Origin: Siminovitchia acidinfaciens
GTDB taxonomy: Bacteria; Bacillota; Bacilli; Bacillales; Bacillaceae_C
Length of the DNA: 64,000 nt
Assembly (NCBI RefSeq): GCF_003605385.1
Contig: NZ_QYTV02000001.1
Coordinates: forward strand, 828,249-892,248
Direction: 5' to 3'
Position numbers and translations under genes: made by a program. Of this stretch, positions 54,358 through 63,732 are shown piece after piece. Under the pieces are notes generated by a model. That model did not search any database. It was given only the letters and a program-made list of their open reading frames with translations, and was not told the origin of the DNA. Position 1 is the first letter of the stretch, and every line of letters starts with the position of its first letter.

Positions 54358-55008
54358 ATGTTTACGCGTTACATATACATCCGGAGGCTGTTGATGCTGC
54401 TTTTATTTACAGCAGCCTTGGGAGCAACTTTTGAAGCGTTGTCCGGTTTGGATATTAGGACAACTGCTCAAATGCTATTTTCAGATTCAAATCAAAAAAA
54501 AGCAGAGGAAAATCTTATGGCAGAACCGGCAATTCAGGCCGCGAAAGCAGATCCAACGGATATTCCTCCATTGGAAGAGGCTTTTGATTGGTCTCAATAT
54601 CCGATGAAAAAAGTTGTTGCTACTGGGTATACGGCTGGGGTAGAATCTACCGGGAAAAGACCTGGACATCCGTCTTACGGAATAACATATTCCGGTGTGA
54701 AAGTGAAAAGGGATTTATATTCAACGGTAGCCGCTGATCCGAAGGTATTTCCCATCGGCACCATTTTATTCATTCCGGGTTACGGATATGGTGTGGTAGC
54801 TGACACAGGTTCAGCCATCAAAGGGAATAAAATTGATCTTTATTACGAAACTGTTGATGAGGTATACAGTAATTGGGGAAAACGTACGCTGGATATCCAC
54901 ATCATTGAAATGGGTACTGGGAAAATAACAGAAGAAGAGCTGATTGCCCTGAATGAAGATGAGGCCATGCAGGTATTCAGGCAAACTTATTTAAAAACTT
55001 CAGATTAA
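54358..55008 (+). CDS. yuiC: 3D-domain muralytic protein YuiC
   Basis: 216 residues. An N-terminal membrane anchor ([17 protein letters not shown]) is followed by a variable linker. The C-terminal double-psi barrel 3D domain (about 85-190) contains [22 protein letters not shown] and [20 protein letters not shown], where the three Asp are the catalytic and family-defining residues. YuiC of B. subtilis is a stationary-phase survival protein with muramidase activity (lytic transglycosylase-like). ATG behind GAGAGGAG. Confidence 0.9.
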   Translation: MFTRYIYIRRLLMLLLFTAALGATFEALSGLDIRTTAQMLFSDSNQKKAEENLMAEPAIQAAKADPTDIPPLEEAFDWSQYPMKKVVATGYTAGVESTGKRPGHPSYGITYSGVKVKRDLYSTVAADPKVFPIGTILFIPGYGYGVVADTGSAIKGNKIDLYYETVDEVYSNWGKRTLDIHIIEMGTGKITEEELIALNEDEAMQVFRQTYLKTSD

Positions 55009-55013
55009 GTTAC

Positions 55014-55047
55014 AAGGCTGCGGGATTTTCAAACCGCAGCCTTTTCG
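55014..55047 (+). terminator. rho-independent terminator
   Basis: Stem AAGGCTGCGG/CCGCAGCCTT with GATTTTCAAA loop and TTTT. Confidence 0.9.
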
Positions 55048-55069
55048 TAGTAAAAAACGCGATAGATTA

Positions 55070-55155
55070 TACGACGCCAACTCGATATGTCCAGTTCCGA
55101 CGGCGCCACAGGAGGTGGTGCTTTAAGTCGGCCAGGTGCCTTGCGTTTTTCTTAG
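55070..55155. repeat. interspersed hairpin repeat fragment
   Basis: GTCCAGTTCCGACGGCGCCA ... GGTGGTGCTTTAAGTCGGCC ... GCCTTGCGTTTTTCT resembles the remnant at 3415 and the family tails; it ends at the stop of yuiD. Confidence 0.6.
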
Positions 55156-55635
55156 TTATAGATTTAGAAAATAATAAAGAATCAGCGCTAAAAAGACACC
55201 TGTCAATCCTCCAAAAAACACTTCCACGGGCTTGTGTCCAAGCAGCTCCTTTAATTCTTTTCTTTTTTGCTGCTCCGGTTTTTCCGGCCAAACTTTAGCT
55301 TCTTCGATAAAACGCTGGAAGTCAGAAGTCAACTGGTTCAAGACAATAGCATGTTCACCGGCTTGCCTCCTGACACCGGTTGCGTCGAACATAACGATAA
55401 TCGCAAATACTGCGGCAACTGCAAATAGGGGCGAACCCAAGCCTTCCTTGAGGGCGATACCTGTGGAAAGGGCGGTAACCGCGGCGGAGTGGGAACTTGG
55501 CATCCCGCCTGTTGAGGTCAATAGTGACCAGTCCCATTTTCTTGTCACAATGAAATGGAGAGGGACTTTTACAAATTGAGCAAAGAAAATAGCAGTGAGT
55601 GCAAACCAAAGAGGAAAGTTCAAAAACAGGTCCAT
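55156..55635 (-). CDS. yuiD: divergent PAP2-family membrane protein YuiD
   Basis: 159 residues from the ATG at 55635, nine bases behind AAAGGA. TSTGGMPSSHSAAVTALSTG and FDATGVRRQAGEHAIVLNQL are diagnostic of the DUF212 (YuiD/VVA-type divergent PAP2) family, with about four membrane segments. A phosphatase of the acid phosphatase/vanadium haloperoxidase fold is presumed; substrate unknown. Next to yuiC and pepA as in B. subtilis. Confidence 0.9.
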   Translation of the reverse strand: MDLFLNFPLWFALTAIFFAQFVKVPLHFIVTRKWDWSLLTSTGGMPSSHSAAVTALSTGIALKEGLGSPLFAVAAVFAIIVMFDATGVRRQAGEHAIVLNQLTSDFQRFIEEAKVWPEKPEQQKRKELKELLGHKPVEVFFGGLTGVFLALILYYFLNL

Positions 55636-55754
55636 CAATTTACATCCTTTCATAAATGGAAAGAAAAATTAATATAAACAATGCATTATTTTTTTAGCTT
55701 TAGCTTCTCTAAGCATACAATACAGGAAAGCAGGTCTGCCAACGTTTTCTTCAG

Positions 55755-55875
55755 TTTATCCATGATGTAATCTTAGAAAAGTTGAAGTGATTGAAGTTAG
55801 CAGCTTCCCTTTGAAAGCTTAACTAGGAATTCGCAAAATGGGACACTTGTGCTTTTCCTTTCTTTTTATATTACC
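55755..55875 (+). repeat. strongly decayed family A repeat
   Basis: ATGATGTAATCTTAGAAAAG, AAGTTAGCAGCTT and GAATTCGCAAAATGGGACAC followed by TTGTGCTTTTC follow the order of the family A 3' half. It accounts for the gap between yuiD and pepA. Confidence 0.4.
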
Positions 55876-55962
55876 ACAACAGCCCGATAAGGAATCACAC
55901 TTTTGGAAATCTCGAAACTCCACAAAACTTGGTCTATACTTTTAGTAAAGGAGGAGTTGCAC

Positions 55963-57465
55963 ATGTTTCATATTTCAAATGAAAACCCATACGAAAGTGA
56001 ACAGGAATGCATGCTGATCGGATTGATGGATCAGCCTGAGAAATTTTCGGGAGATCTGCAGCAGCTTGATGATGCGTTTAATGGAAGATTGACTGATCTT
56101 GTAAAAGAAGGTGATATATCTGCAAAATATCAATCGGTTGCGGTTATACATAGTTTGGGCTGTTCCTCCATCAAACGATTCGTTTTTATCGGGTTGGGCA
56201 GGGAAAAAGATTTAACAGTTGATCGATTGCGCGAAGCGGTCGGAAAGGCATCCAAAGAATTGAAACAGCTTCGTGTAGAGTCATTCTCTATCGCATTGGA
56301 TTCATTTGTGGGAGGGGGAATTACTACCGAAAAGTGTGCCTGGATCATAAGTGAGGCGTATACCATGGCAACATATGAATTTTATGGATATAAGCAAAAA
56401 TCTAATGAACCAGAGATCATCGTTGAGGAAATAACTATTTTTACAAATGAGGATATGAAGGAAACTAAAGCCGCTTTTCAAACTGGTTGGACATTTGGGA
56501 CGGGAACCAACCATGCGAGAACACTCGTGAACACGCCAAGCAACATGCTGAAGCCTTCCGATCTGGCTGCGTATGCAGCGGAGTTGGCTGATAAGTATGG
56601 GTTTGAAATTGAAATTTTAGAAAAAGAGGAAATTGAAAAGCTCGGAATGGGTGCTTTTCTAGCGGTAAACCAGGGATCAAATGAACCACCATTTATGATT
56701 GTCTTAAAATATCAAGGAAAAGGAGAATGGACTGATGTTCTTGGCTTGGTAGGAAAAGGGATCACATTTGATACTGGCGGTTACTCCATCAAGCCGAAGG
56801 ATGGGATTGTCGGTATGAAAACAGATATGGGCGGAGCGGCGTCTGTTCTTGGAGCAATGGATGTGATTGGCAGTCTTAGACCTGAGCGGAATGTTGTTGC
56901 GGTGATCCCGGCTACGGATAATGTAATCAGTGAAAAAGCATTCAAGCCTGATGATGTAATTACGTCGATGAACGGAAAAACAATTGAAGTATTAAATACG
57001 GACGCGGAAGGAAGACTCGTTCTGGCAGATGCGGTCACATACGCAAAAATGCATGGTGCTGACCGGATCATTGATGTGGCTACCTTAACCGGTGGTGTAA
57101 TTATTGCACTTGGCCTTGATAAAACAGGGGCGATATCAAATAATGAGAAGTTCTATCAGCAAGTAAAAGAGGCCTCGGCTAAAACTGGAGAATTTATCTG
57201 GCGCCTTCCATACACGGAGAAGGATAAAGAAAGAGTTCGCTCAAGTAAGATAGCCGATTTGAATAATTCGCCAGGCAGGGAAGGCCACGCTATTATGGGC
57301 GGTGCATTTATCGGGGAATTTGTAGAAGACACTCCGTGGGTTCATTTGGATATAGCAGGAACTGCTACAACTAACAAAGAGTATGAGCTTGGTCCTGCAG
57401 GAGCTACAGGGGTAATGGTAAGGACGCTTGCTCTGCTTGTAATCGAGGAAAAGAACTGGAATTAA
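55963..57465 (+). CDS. pepA: leucyl aminopeptidase (M17 family)
   Basis: 500 residues from the ATG at 55963, behind AAAGGAGGAG. The C-terminal catalytic domain has the metal- and substrate-binding motifs [26 protein letters not shown], and [17 protein letters not shown], the M17 signature. It removes N-terminal amino acids from peptides; some members also bind DNA. B. subtilis yuiE occupies the same position. Confidence 0.95.
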   Translation: MFHISNENPYESEQECMLIGLMDQPEKFSGDLQQLDDAFNGRLTDLVKEGDISAKYQSVAVIHSLGCSSIKRFVFIGLGREKDLTVDRLREAVGKASKELKQLRVESFSIALDSFVGGGITTEKCAWIISEAYTMATYEFYGYKQKSNEPEIIVEEITIFTNEDMKETKAAFQTGWTFGTGTNHARTLVNTPSNMLKPSDLAAYAAELADKYGFEIEILEKEEIEKLGMGAFLAVNQGSNEPPFMIVLKYQGKGEWTDVLGLVGKGITFDTGGYSIKPKDGIVGMKTDMGGAASVLGAMDVIGSLRPERNVVAVIPATDNVISEKAFKPDDVITSMNGKTIEVLNTDAEGRLVLADAVTYAKMHGADRIIDVATLTGGVIIALGLDKTGAISNNEKFYQQVKEASAKTGEFIWRLPYTEKDKERVRSSKIADLNNSPGREGHAIMGGAFIGEFVEDTPWVHLDIAGTATTNKEYELGPAGATGVMVRTLALLVIEEKNWN

Positions 57466-57573
57466 GGCAGGAACGGGCTTGTTCATACAATAATCGCCCA
57501 TGCCATCTATGCCTTTCCCGCATACACAGGTAAAGAGGAGCTTTGAGCTCTTGCATAAAGGAGGCTACCTGTA

Positions 57574-57810
57574 ATGATGTATTATCGAAATCTGGAACCT
57601 TATGCCGGAAACCGCTTTTTCTTCGGCGCTCCCTTACTAGGCGGTTTTATCGGCGGTTTAATAGGCGGCGGAATCGGAGCCGGCATCGGGAGTGCTGTAT
57701 TCAGGCCGCGCCCGTTCTATCCATATCCAGTCCCTTATGGAGGAGTCCCATATGGTTATGGCGCGCCTTATGGATTCGGTGCACCATACGGCGTCCCATA
57801 TGGCTTTTAA
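57574..57810 (+). CDS. Gly/Pro/Tyr-rich small protein
   Basis: 78 residues. The N-terminal third is ordinary; residues 23-43 ([20 protein letters not shown]) are a glycine-zipper-like hydrophobic stretch; the tail is a PYG-type repeat ([20 protein letters not shown]). Such compositions occur in small spore coat or surface proteins, but no family was recognised. The ATG follows AAAGGAGG with good spacing and a terminator lies downstream, so it is likely expressed. Confidence 0.65.
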   Translation: MMYYRNLEPYAGNRFFFGAPLLGGFIGGLIGGGIGAGIGSAVFRPRPFYPYPVPYGGVPYGYGAPYGFGAPYGVPYGF

Positions 57811-57872
57811 ATACGTCTTTGTCGACTGAATGTCCGAAAATGTTTCATTTTCATAATAGATAATGGAAAAAC

Positions 57873-57914
57873 TGCCCATCGGTAGATAGATATGCTGGTG
57901 GGCTTTCTTTTTTA
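57873..57914 (+). terminator. rho-independent terminator
   Basis: GCCCA/TGGGC stem with a long loop and a TTTCTTTTTT tail. Confidence 0.7.
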
Positions 57915-57982
57915 AAACAGGATATTATGGAGTTAGTATAGAATTAAAATAAAAAGAAAATACATAGGTTGGAGGACTTCAT

Positions 57983-58375
57983 ATGAAAGAAAAGGGATTA
58001 CATCAATCTTTGGGAATTGAAGTTGTTGATATAGTAGAGGGGAAAGTGAGGGCCACCATGCCAGTCGACGACCGAACAAGACAGCCTTACGGTTATTTGC
58101 ATGGCGGCGCATCTGTAGCATTGGCCGAAACCGCTGCAAGTGTTGGAACGGCCGCTTTGATTGATCTGGAGAAGGAAATTTGCTTTGGGCTGGAGATCAA
58201 TGCCAATCATGTACGCCCAAAAAAGGAAGGACTGGTCACAGCTATCGCAGAAGCGGTCCACCGTGGAAAAACAACAATGGTTTGGGATATCCGAATCAAG
58301 GATGAGCAAGACCGCTTGATTTCCATATCAAGATGTACGGTGGCAATTGTGCCGAAAAAGGTGGACAGCGAGTAA
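57983..58375 (+). CDS. hotdog-fold thioesterase (PaaI/YuxO family)
   Basis: 130 residues. YGYLHGGASVALAETAASVG (about 32-51) is the conserved helix of PaaI-type thioesterases, with the substrate-binding His and catalytic acidic residue; GLEINANHVRPKKEG follows. It hydrolyses an acyl- or aryl-CoA. The YuxO/MenI branch acts on DHNA-CoA in menaquinone synthesis, which is possible here. ATG behind TTGGAGGAC. Confidence 0.85.
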   Translation: MKEKGLHQSLGIEVVDIVEGKVRATMPVDDRTRQPYGYLHGGASVALAETAASVGTAALIDLEKEICFGLEINANHVRPKKEGLVTAIAEAVHRGKTTMVWDIRIKDEQDRLISISRCTVAIVPKKVDSE

Positions 58376-58392
58376 CTCTCAAATATATTTTG

Positions 58393-58436
58393 GGAATGCA
58401 CTCATTTAAGAAATAGGCAGTGCAATAGTGCATTCC
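58393..58436. promoter_or_regulatory. inverted repeat, candidate enhancer upstream of sigma-54 promoter
   Basis: GGAATGCACT at 58393-58402 and AGTGCATTCC at 58427-58436 are perfect inverted copies, with an extra AGTGCA at 58419. They lie 50-95 bp before the sigma-54 promoter, where enhancer-binding proteins bind. There is no T-run, so it is not a usual terminator. Confidence 0.5.
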
Positions 58437-58487
58437 ACTGTAGTTAGATATCTGAAGATAAAATATATTTTATTTATTTTGTGTGAA

Positions 58488-58503
58488 TGGCACATAAGTT
58501 GCA
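58488..58503 (+). promoter_or_regulatory. sigma-54 (SigL) -24/-12 promoter
   Basis: TGGCAC-N5-TTGCA, an exact consensus match, about 75 nt before the PotD-like lipoprotein gene. Confidence 0.88.
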
Positions 58504-58579
58504 AGTCTATTATTAGAATGCGGGAAAGGAGGATTGGGAGAGGGCTTTAATTAATAAAAATAATGAAGAGGTGGAAGGG

Positions 58580-59641
58580 ATGCAGGGTATTCGAAAGTCA
58601 CTTTTTAGCTTACTACTGTTAGTATTAATAATTACTCTTACTTTGTCAGCTTGTGGAAGCAAGGATTCCGCTGGTGGGAGCGGTGAATCCAGCGAAAAAG
58701 TTTTAAATGTGTTTAACTGGTCGGATTACTTCTCGGATTCCGTTATTAAAAAATTTGAAGAGGAAACAGGCATTAAGGTAAACTACAGTACTTTTTCATC
58801 AAATGAGGAAATGTACGCCAAGCTGAGTACAGGAAACTCAAATTACGATGTGACTGTCGTTACAACCAACTTTATTGAACTGCTGATCAAAGAAGGCTTA
58901 GTCGAAAAGATCAATAAGGATAACATTCCTAATTTACAACATATCGGAGAGGAATTTTCCGGGAATTATGCCGATCCCAATGATGAATATTCAGTGCCTT
59001 ATTTATGGGGTTTTTATCCGATTGCGGTCAATGAGGAAATAACAGATAAGAAAGTTGAAGGTATTAAGGATTTATTTGATCCTTCATTTGAAAACAATCT
59101 GGCGATCATGGATGATCCAAGACCTGTAATAGGATCCGCGCTGCAGGCTCTAGGCTATTCGCCTAACACGACAAATGAGGAAGAAATCAAAGAAGCAGGG
59201 GAATTGTTGCAAGAACTGAAGCCGAATATCAAAGCAGTGGACACGGAATCCAAAAATTTTTTAATGAGCAAGGAAGCGAAGGCGGTTATTACATACAGTG
59301 GAGACGCATATATCGCAAAACGTGAAAATCCGAACATCAAAGTCATTTTTCCAAAAGAGGGTATCTTGACTTGGCAAGAGGGATTAGTTATTCCTAAGAA
59401 CGCCCCTCATAAAGAGAATGCCGAAAAGTTCATAGACTTTATTAATCGTCCAGAAATTATGAAAGAACTTCTGCTTGAGTATCCATACGGAACATCCAAT
59501 GTAGAAGCGGCAAAGCTTTTACCTGAAGAGGTTAGGAAAGAAACGCAGTTTGTCGAGGAGTTCAAACAGGGAGAATTATTGAAGGATGTTGGAGAAGCTA
59601 CGCAGATGTATGACCGCGTGTGGACGGAGTTCAGACAATAA
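58580..59641 (+). CDS. polyamine-type ABC transporter substrate-binding lipoprotein (PotD-like)
   Basis: 353 residues from the ATG at 58580, behind GAGGTGG. A lipoprotein signal peptide ends at TLSACG (Cys25). The mature part opens with LNVFNWSDYFSDSVIKKFEEETGIKVNYSTFSSNEEMYAKL, typical of PotD/spermidine-putrescine binding proteins, and has YSVPYLWGFYPIAVN and GEATQMYDRVWTEFR. No membrane or ATPase subunit genes are adjacent, so it is an orphan receptor. The sigma-54 promoter links it to nitrogen-source regulation. Confidence 0.88.
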   Translation: MQGIRKSLFSLLLLVLIITLTLSACGSKDSAGGSGESSEKVLNVFNWSDYFSDSVIKKFEEETGIKVNYSTFSSNEEMYAKLSTGNSNYDVTVVTTNFIELLIKEGLVEKINKDNIPNLQHIGEEFSGNYADPNDEYSVPYLWGFYPIAVNEEITDKKVEGIKDLFDPSFENNLAIMDDPRPVIGSALQALGYSPNTTNEEEIKEAGELLQELKPNIKAVDTESKNFLMSKEAKAVITYSGDAYIAKRENPNIKVIFPKEGILTWQEGLVIPKNAPHKENAEKFIDFINRPEIMKELLLEYPYGTSNVEAAKLLPEEVRKETQFVEEFKQGELLKDVGEATQMYDRVWTEFRQ

Positions 59642-59647
59642 TCATTT

Positions 59648-59679
59648 AAAGGGCTGCCATTAGGTACAGCCCTTTTTGT
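59648..59679 (+). terminator. rho-independent terminator
   Basis: Stem AAAGGGCTG/CAGCCCTTT with CCATTAGGTA loop and T-run. Confidence 0.9.
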
Positions 59680-59732
59680 TTTGGAATGAATTGATAAGGG
59701 AAATGGTGATAAGGAAAAAGGAGGTTATGAAC

Positions 59733-60095
59733 ATGCCTTGGTCAAAGCGTGATTATCCGGAATCAATGAAAAATCTTCCTGATGCCGTCCGAAAAAAAGC
59801 GATTGAAATTGCCAACGCCCTATTGGATGACGATTATGAGGAAGGAAGAGCAATATCCATTGGAATTGCCCAAGCAAGGAAATATATTGAAGGCGAAGTT
59901 GAGAGAACGGAATACCATGTGCAGCCTGACGGGGAAGATTGGGTTTTAAAAAAGAAAGAGGGAAAAAAAGCCATTTTTAGGGAAGAAACGAAGAAAGAAT
60001 TACTAGACGGTGCCAGGGAATATGTCAATGACCATGAAGGAATATTGGTTGTCCATAAGGCGGATGGGTCCGTTTCAGAGAGGTTGTATGATTAG
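59733..60095 (+). CDS. DUF2188/ChaB-like small protein
   Basis: 120 residues from the ATG at 59733, behind AAAAGGAGG. The N-terminal half (MPWSKRDYPESMKNLPDAVR, then KKAIEIANALL) resembles ChaB-type cation-transport regulator-like domains. The C-terminal half (YHVQPDGEDWVLKKKEGKKA ... GILVVHKADGSVSERLYD) is a DUF2188 domain. Function unknown; often stress-associated. It has its own terminator. Confidence 0.78.
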   Translation: MPWSKRDYPESMKNLPDAVRKKAIEIANALLDDDYEEGRAISIGIAQARKYIEGEVERTEYHVQPDGEDWVLKKKEGKKAIFREETKKELLDGAREYVNDHEGILVVHKADGSVSERLYD

Positions 60096-60103
60096 AAGTA
60101 GCT

Positions 60104-60149
60104 AGACTTCCGTGATAGGTAAAACCTATTGAGGGAGTCTTTTTTTTTG
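60104..60149 (+). terminator. rho-independent terminator
   Basis: AGACTTCC...TGATAGG/CCTATTG...GGGAGTCT long stem with TAAAA loop and nine T residues. Confidence 0.85.
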
Positions 60150-60219
60150 CCGGCATCCTGGTAATAGGGAAAACAGTTGGTATAATTTAATCATAGATTA
60201 TTTGAAGGGTGGGACATTT

Positions 60220-61641
60220 GTGAAAACACCGGAACAAGAAAAAAACGATACATATGAAGAAGATTTTTTAAAATGGGATCTGGCATCACTCTCTAAGGAG
60301 ATTAAAGAAAACAAACTTTCACCAGTTGAGGTGACAAAACGACTCCTAGAAAAGATCGCAGCGGAAGATGGAAAATACAACGCCTTTATCACCGTTGCAG
60401 CTGAAGAAGCGATGGAGCAGGCCAAGCGGGCTGAATCTGAAATTCAGGCAGGTAACATCAGAGGGCCGCTACATGGTGTACCCATTGCAATAAAGGATAA
60501 TATTTATACGGAAGGCATTACAACGACGATGGGTTCTGCCATCTTCAAAGATCACATCCCTGACCATGATGCGACGGTGGTAAAAAAACTAAAAGAGGCA
60601 GGAGCCATCATATTAGGGAAATTGAATATGCATGAGGTGGCTTTCGGAACGTCTGGAGACCGTTCATTTGCAGGCCCAGTTAAAAATCCCCATGATTTGA
60701 ATAAAATAACAGGCGGATCGAGCAGCGGCTCGGGGGCTGCGCTTGCGGCTTCATTATGTTATGGAGCGCTTGGAACTGATACAGGAGGATCTATCCGGAT
60801 TCCAGCCTCATTTACGGGGACAGTTGGTATGAAACCGACATTTGGAAGAGTAAGTAATTTCGGAGTCTTTCCCCTGAGTTGGACACTCGATCACGTAGGC
60901 CCAATGACTAAAACTGTCCATGACAATGCGATTTTAATGAATGTGCTCGCGGGATATGACGAGAACGATCCGTATTCAATCGATAAAGCAACGGAGGATT
61001 ATACAGCTTTAATTGGCTCAGACATAAACGGAGCGATAGTTGGGGTTCCTTCGAGTGATTTTTTCAAAGGGGGAGATCCGGAGGTCGAGAAAAGCTATCT
61101 TCAAGCGATCAAAAAATTTGAGGAAGCAGGTGCAGTAATCAAATCGGTTAACCTTCCGGATATGGAGGAGATACTGGCTGCATTCAGGACGACTTTGACA
61201 AGCGAAGCATATACCGTTCACGAAAAAAGACTGCAAGATTTCCCGGATCTTTGGGATGATGAAGTAAGGACACGCTTGGTCACTTCAAAAGACACACATG
61301 TTACACAATATGTTGATGCACAGCAGGTCAAGAGACAGGCTATCAGGGAGTTTGAAGGAATTTTTGAAGAAATTGATCTCCTAATCACTCCGACTGTTCC
61401 GATTCTCCCTGTCAATATCGGGGAGAGAGAAATCATCCTCAATGGATCAAAGATTCATAGCAGTCTTGTCCTTAACCGGTATACAGGACCATTTAACATA
61501 ACTGGACTGCCAAGTCTTTCCATGCCGTGTGGATATTCGGATAAAGGGCTCCCGATTGGGATCCAACTGACTGGTAAAGCCTTTGACGAGGCTAATATTT
61601 ACCGGTTTGCATCGGTGCTTGAAAACAGGCTTTCCTTGTAA
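60220..61641 (+). CDS. amidase (amidase signature family)
   Basis: 473 residues from the GTG at 60220, behind GAAGGGTGGG. The Ser-cisSer-Lys triad is complete: Lys in VPIAIKDNIYTEG, cis-Ser and neighbours in TGGSSSGSGAALAAS, nucleophile Ser in GTDTGGSIRIPASFTG. It is similar to GatA in layout but stands without gatC or gatB, so it is a free-standing amidase acting on an unknown amide. It lies between two sigma-54-controlled genes but has no such promoter itself. Confidence 0.87.
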   Translation: MKTPEQEKNDTYEEDFLKWDLASLSKEIKENKLSPVEVTKRLLEKIAAEDGKYNAFITVAAEEAMEQAKRAESEIQAGNIRGPLHGVPIAIKDNIYTEGITTTMGSAIFKDHIPDHDATVVKKLKEAGAIILGKLNMHEVAFGTSGDRSFAGPVKNPHDLNKITGGSSSGSGAALAASLCYGALGTDTGGSIRIPASFTGTVGMKPTFGRVSNFGVFPLSWTLDHVGPMTKTVHDNAILMNVLAGYDENDPYSIDKATEDYTALIGSDINGAIVGVPSSDFFKGGDPEVEKSYLQAIKKFEEAGAVIKSVNLPDMEEILAAFRTTLTSEAYTVHEKRLQDFPDLWDDEVRTRLVTSKDTHVTQYVDAQQVKRQAIREFEGIFEEIDLLITPTVPILPVNIGEREIILNGSKIHSSLVLNRYTGPFNITGLPSLSMPCGYSDKGLPIGIQLTGKAFDEANIYRFASVLENRLSL

Positions 61642-61722
61642 TGTAAAAGGTTGGCGCTTTGCCTATACAGGTGCTACCGAATACAACAAAAAGTTGCGTT
61701 GTTACCCAAAAAATTAATAACT

Positions 61723-61761
61723 AGCCAATGCCAGCCTCTTTTAGGCTGGCATTGGCTTTTA
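61723..61761 (+). terminator. rho-independent terminator
   Basis: Fourteen-bp perfect stem AGCCAATGCCAGCC/GGCTGGCATTGGCT with a TCTTTTA loop and TTTT. Confidence 0.93.
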
Positions 61762-61802
61762 CTATTTTAGGTATAGGAAATTGTGAATAACATGTTTATC
61801 GC

Positions 61803-61864
61803 TAAAAGCCGCGTCCAGCTCCAGTGTCTGTCAAGTAGCAGAATTCGCAGTTGCGCTTTTTTTC
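61803..61864. repeat. truncated interspersed hairpin repeat
   Basis: GCCGCGTCCAGCTCCAGTG ... CAAGTAGCAGAATTCGC ... GCGCTTTTTTTCT matches the heads and tails at 53612 and 47632. Confidence 0.6.
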
Positions 61865-61865
61865 T

Positions 61866-62168
61866 AAAGTAAGAAAGTATAAAATCGGACTAATTTTTAT
61901 TTCAGGGATATATCCGTTATGTCTAGCTCCAGGCGCCATCGGCTCGAGGTCACAAGCTGCGAGAAAGCAATTCAAGAAAAATGTGCTCCTGCGGCATAGC
62001 TTATTCGAGGAAGTCTTGTTCAGCTCGTCGCAGAGCAGCATGAAGCATATTCAGAGATGTTTCTCATGATGTAATTAAGTAAGGGGCTTTGCTGTGGTGA
62101 CTGAAAAACTCCCTCATCAAAATTCGCCTTGTGCTTGTCGCCGGTGGGCGGGCGCCTTCCGCTTTTAT
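61866..62168 (+). repeat. interspersed repeat, family A copy 3 (about 300 bp)
   Basis: Full-length copy sharing start, body and tail with 13979-14290 and 52741-53043. With the preceding fragment it fills most of the 700-nt gap before the aminotransferase; the last 170 nt hold the sigma-54 promoter. Confidence 0.85.
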
Positions 62169-62264
62169 TCTAAAGTAATGGAAAAAAACCTTAAAACAAT
62201 GCAAAAAAACATCCTTTTCCTACCCCAATGACGAAAACCAATGGATTTAGCCAGCTTTTGATCT

Positions 62265-62280
62265 TGGCACAGAAGTTGCA
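62265..62280 (+). promoter_or_regulatory. sigma-54 (SigL) -24/-12 promoter
   Basis: TGGCAC-N5-TTGCA, exact consensus match, about 60 nt before the aminotransferase start. The gene for a sigma-54 activator converges from the other side of this aminotransferase. Confidence 0.9.
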
Positions 62281-62340
62281 ATATTATGTAGCAAGGCTTT
62301 TGAACTGCCTTATATTTAATTGATTAGGGAGGAATTATGA

Positions 62341-63687
62341 ATGGCAGAGGTTATTAATAAAGCAGCACCTACAAAGAGAGATTATGAAACTTTGGTAGAA
62401 CTGGATAAAAAACATTTCTTGCATCCAACATCTCCAATTAAGCAACAGCAGGAAGATGGACCTGCTTTTATTTTCACCGAAGGAAACGGCATTTACTTAA
62501 AAGATATACATGGCCAGGAATTGATTGACGGCCTTTCTTCACTTTGGAATGTAAACATAGGACATGGCCGAAAAGAGTTGGGACAGGTTGCAGCTGAACA
62601 AATGTCCAAGCTTGCTTTCAGCTCCACGTTCGCTACATTCAGTCACGAGCCCGCTATTGAATTAGCAGCTAAGATTGCTGAAATTACACCTGGCGATTTA
62701 AACACTGTATTCTTTACTTCCGGTGGATCTGAATCCAACGATACTGCATTCAAATTGGTCCGCCACTACTGGAAGCTGAAGGGACAGCCTGAGAAAAAGA
62801 AAATTGTATCACGCAGAAAATCCTACCATGGCGTTGCAATGGGAGCAACAAGTGCGACTGGATTACAGCCATTTCGTGACTTTACAACATCATTGGCTCC
62901 TGATTTCTATTATGTGGAAAGCACACCAGAATCGTTCCGTGCATTTATCGAAGCTGAGGGTGCGGAGACAATTGCAGCTTACATTTCTGAGCCGATTCAA
63001 GGAACAGGCGGCGTTATCATGCCTCCAAAGGATTATTTCAAAGAGATCAAAAGTATCTGTGAAGAGAACAACATCCTTTTTATTGCGGATGAAGTTATCA
63101 CAGGTTTTGGCCGGACAGGAACATACTTCGGCGTTGAGCAATTCGGTATTGTCCCGGACATCATGTCAGTGGCAAAAGGAATTACAAGCGGATATGCGGC
63201 ACTTGGCGGCGTAATCATCTCTGAAAAAATCCACCAAGACTTGATCGATCTGTCAGATGGATTGTTCATGCACGGCTATACGTACAGCGGTCATCCTACA
63301 GCCTGTGCTGTTGCATTGAAAAACATCGAAATTATCGAAAATGAAGGATTGATCGACAATTCCAAAGCGATGGGTGAAAAAATGCTTGAAGGCTTCAAGC
63401 GTATTCAGGATAAGCATGAAATTGTCGGAGAAGTACGTGGTTTAGGGCTCATGGGAGCAATCGAGATTGTCGAAGACAAAGAAACAGGCGAAAGATTTGC
63501 TGAGCCGCTTGCCCCTTCAATAGTAGCGGAATCATTGAAGCGCGGCTTGATCCATCGCGGTGTAATCTATGAAGGTGCTGATACTCTTATTTTTGCACCG
63601 CCGCTTAATATCAACGAAGAAGAAGTAGAAAAAATGATTCAAATCATTGATGAAGCAATAACAGCTGCAAAAAGCAATGTAAAATAA
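62341..63687 (+). CDS. class III PLP aminotransferase (omega-amino acid type)
   Basis: 448 residues. Class III layout: LSSLWNVNIGHGRKELGQVA, FFTSGGSESNDTAFKLVRHY (phosphate binding), LFIADEVITGFGRTGTYFGV, and the Schiff-base Lys in IMSVAKGITSGYAALGG. It resembles omega-amino acid:pyruvate, putrescine or GABA-type transaminases (B. subtilis YhxA group); the amino donor is not readable. ATG at 62341, behind AGGGAGGAAT. The sigma-54 promoter and the adjacent activator gene suggest induction by the amine it degrades. Confidence 0.9.
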   Translation: MAEVINKAAPTKRDYETLVELDKKHFLHPTSPIKQQQEDGPAFIFTEGNGIYLKDIHGQELIDGLSSLWNVNIGHGRKELGQVAAEQMSKLAFSSTFATFSHEPAIELAAKIAEITPGDLNTVFFTSGGSESNDTAFKLVRHYWKLKGQPEKKKIVSRRKSYHGVAMGATSATGLQPFRDFTTSLAPDFYYVESTPESFRAFIEAEGAETIAAYISEPIQGTGGVIMPPKDYFKEIKSICEENNILFIADEVITGFGRTGTYFGVEQFGIVPDIMSVAKGITSGYAALGGVIISEKIHQDLIDLSDGLFMHGYTYSGHPTACAVALKNIEIIENEGLIDNSKAMGEKMLEGFKRIQDKHEIVGEVRGLGLMGAIEIVEDKETGERFAEPLAPSIVAESLKRGLIHRGVIYEGADTLIFAPPLNINEEEVEKMIQIIDEAITAAKSNVK

Positions 63688-63692
63688 AGAAA

Positions 63693-63722
63693 AAGGGCAT
63701 CCGTCTCTAATGGATGCCCTTA
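63693..63722. terminator. bidirectional terminator
   Basis: Stem AAGGGCATCC/GGATGCCCTT with GTCTCTAAT loop between converging genes. Confidence 0.88.
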
Positions 63723-63732
63723 ATTAGTTTAA

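Noticed and set aside
58393-58436. Terminator of the thioesterase gene
   Set aside because: The arms pair perfectly but are 24 nt apart and no T-run follows; the position relative to the sigma-54 promoter fits an activator site better.
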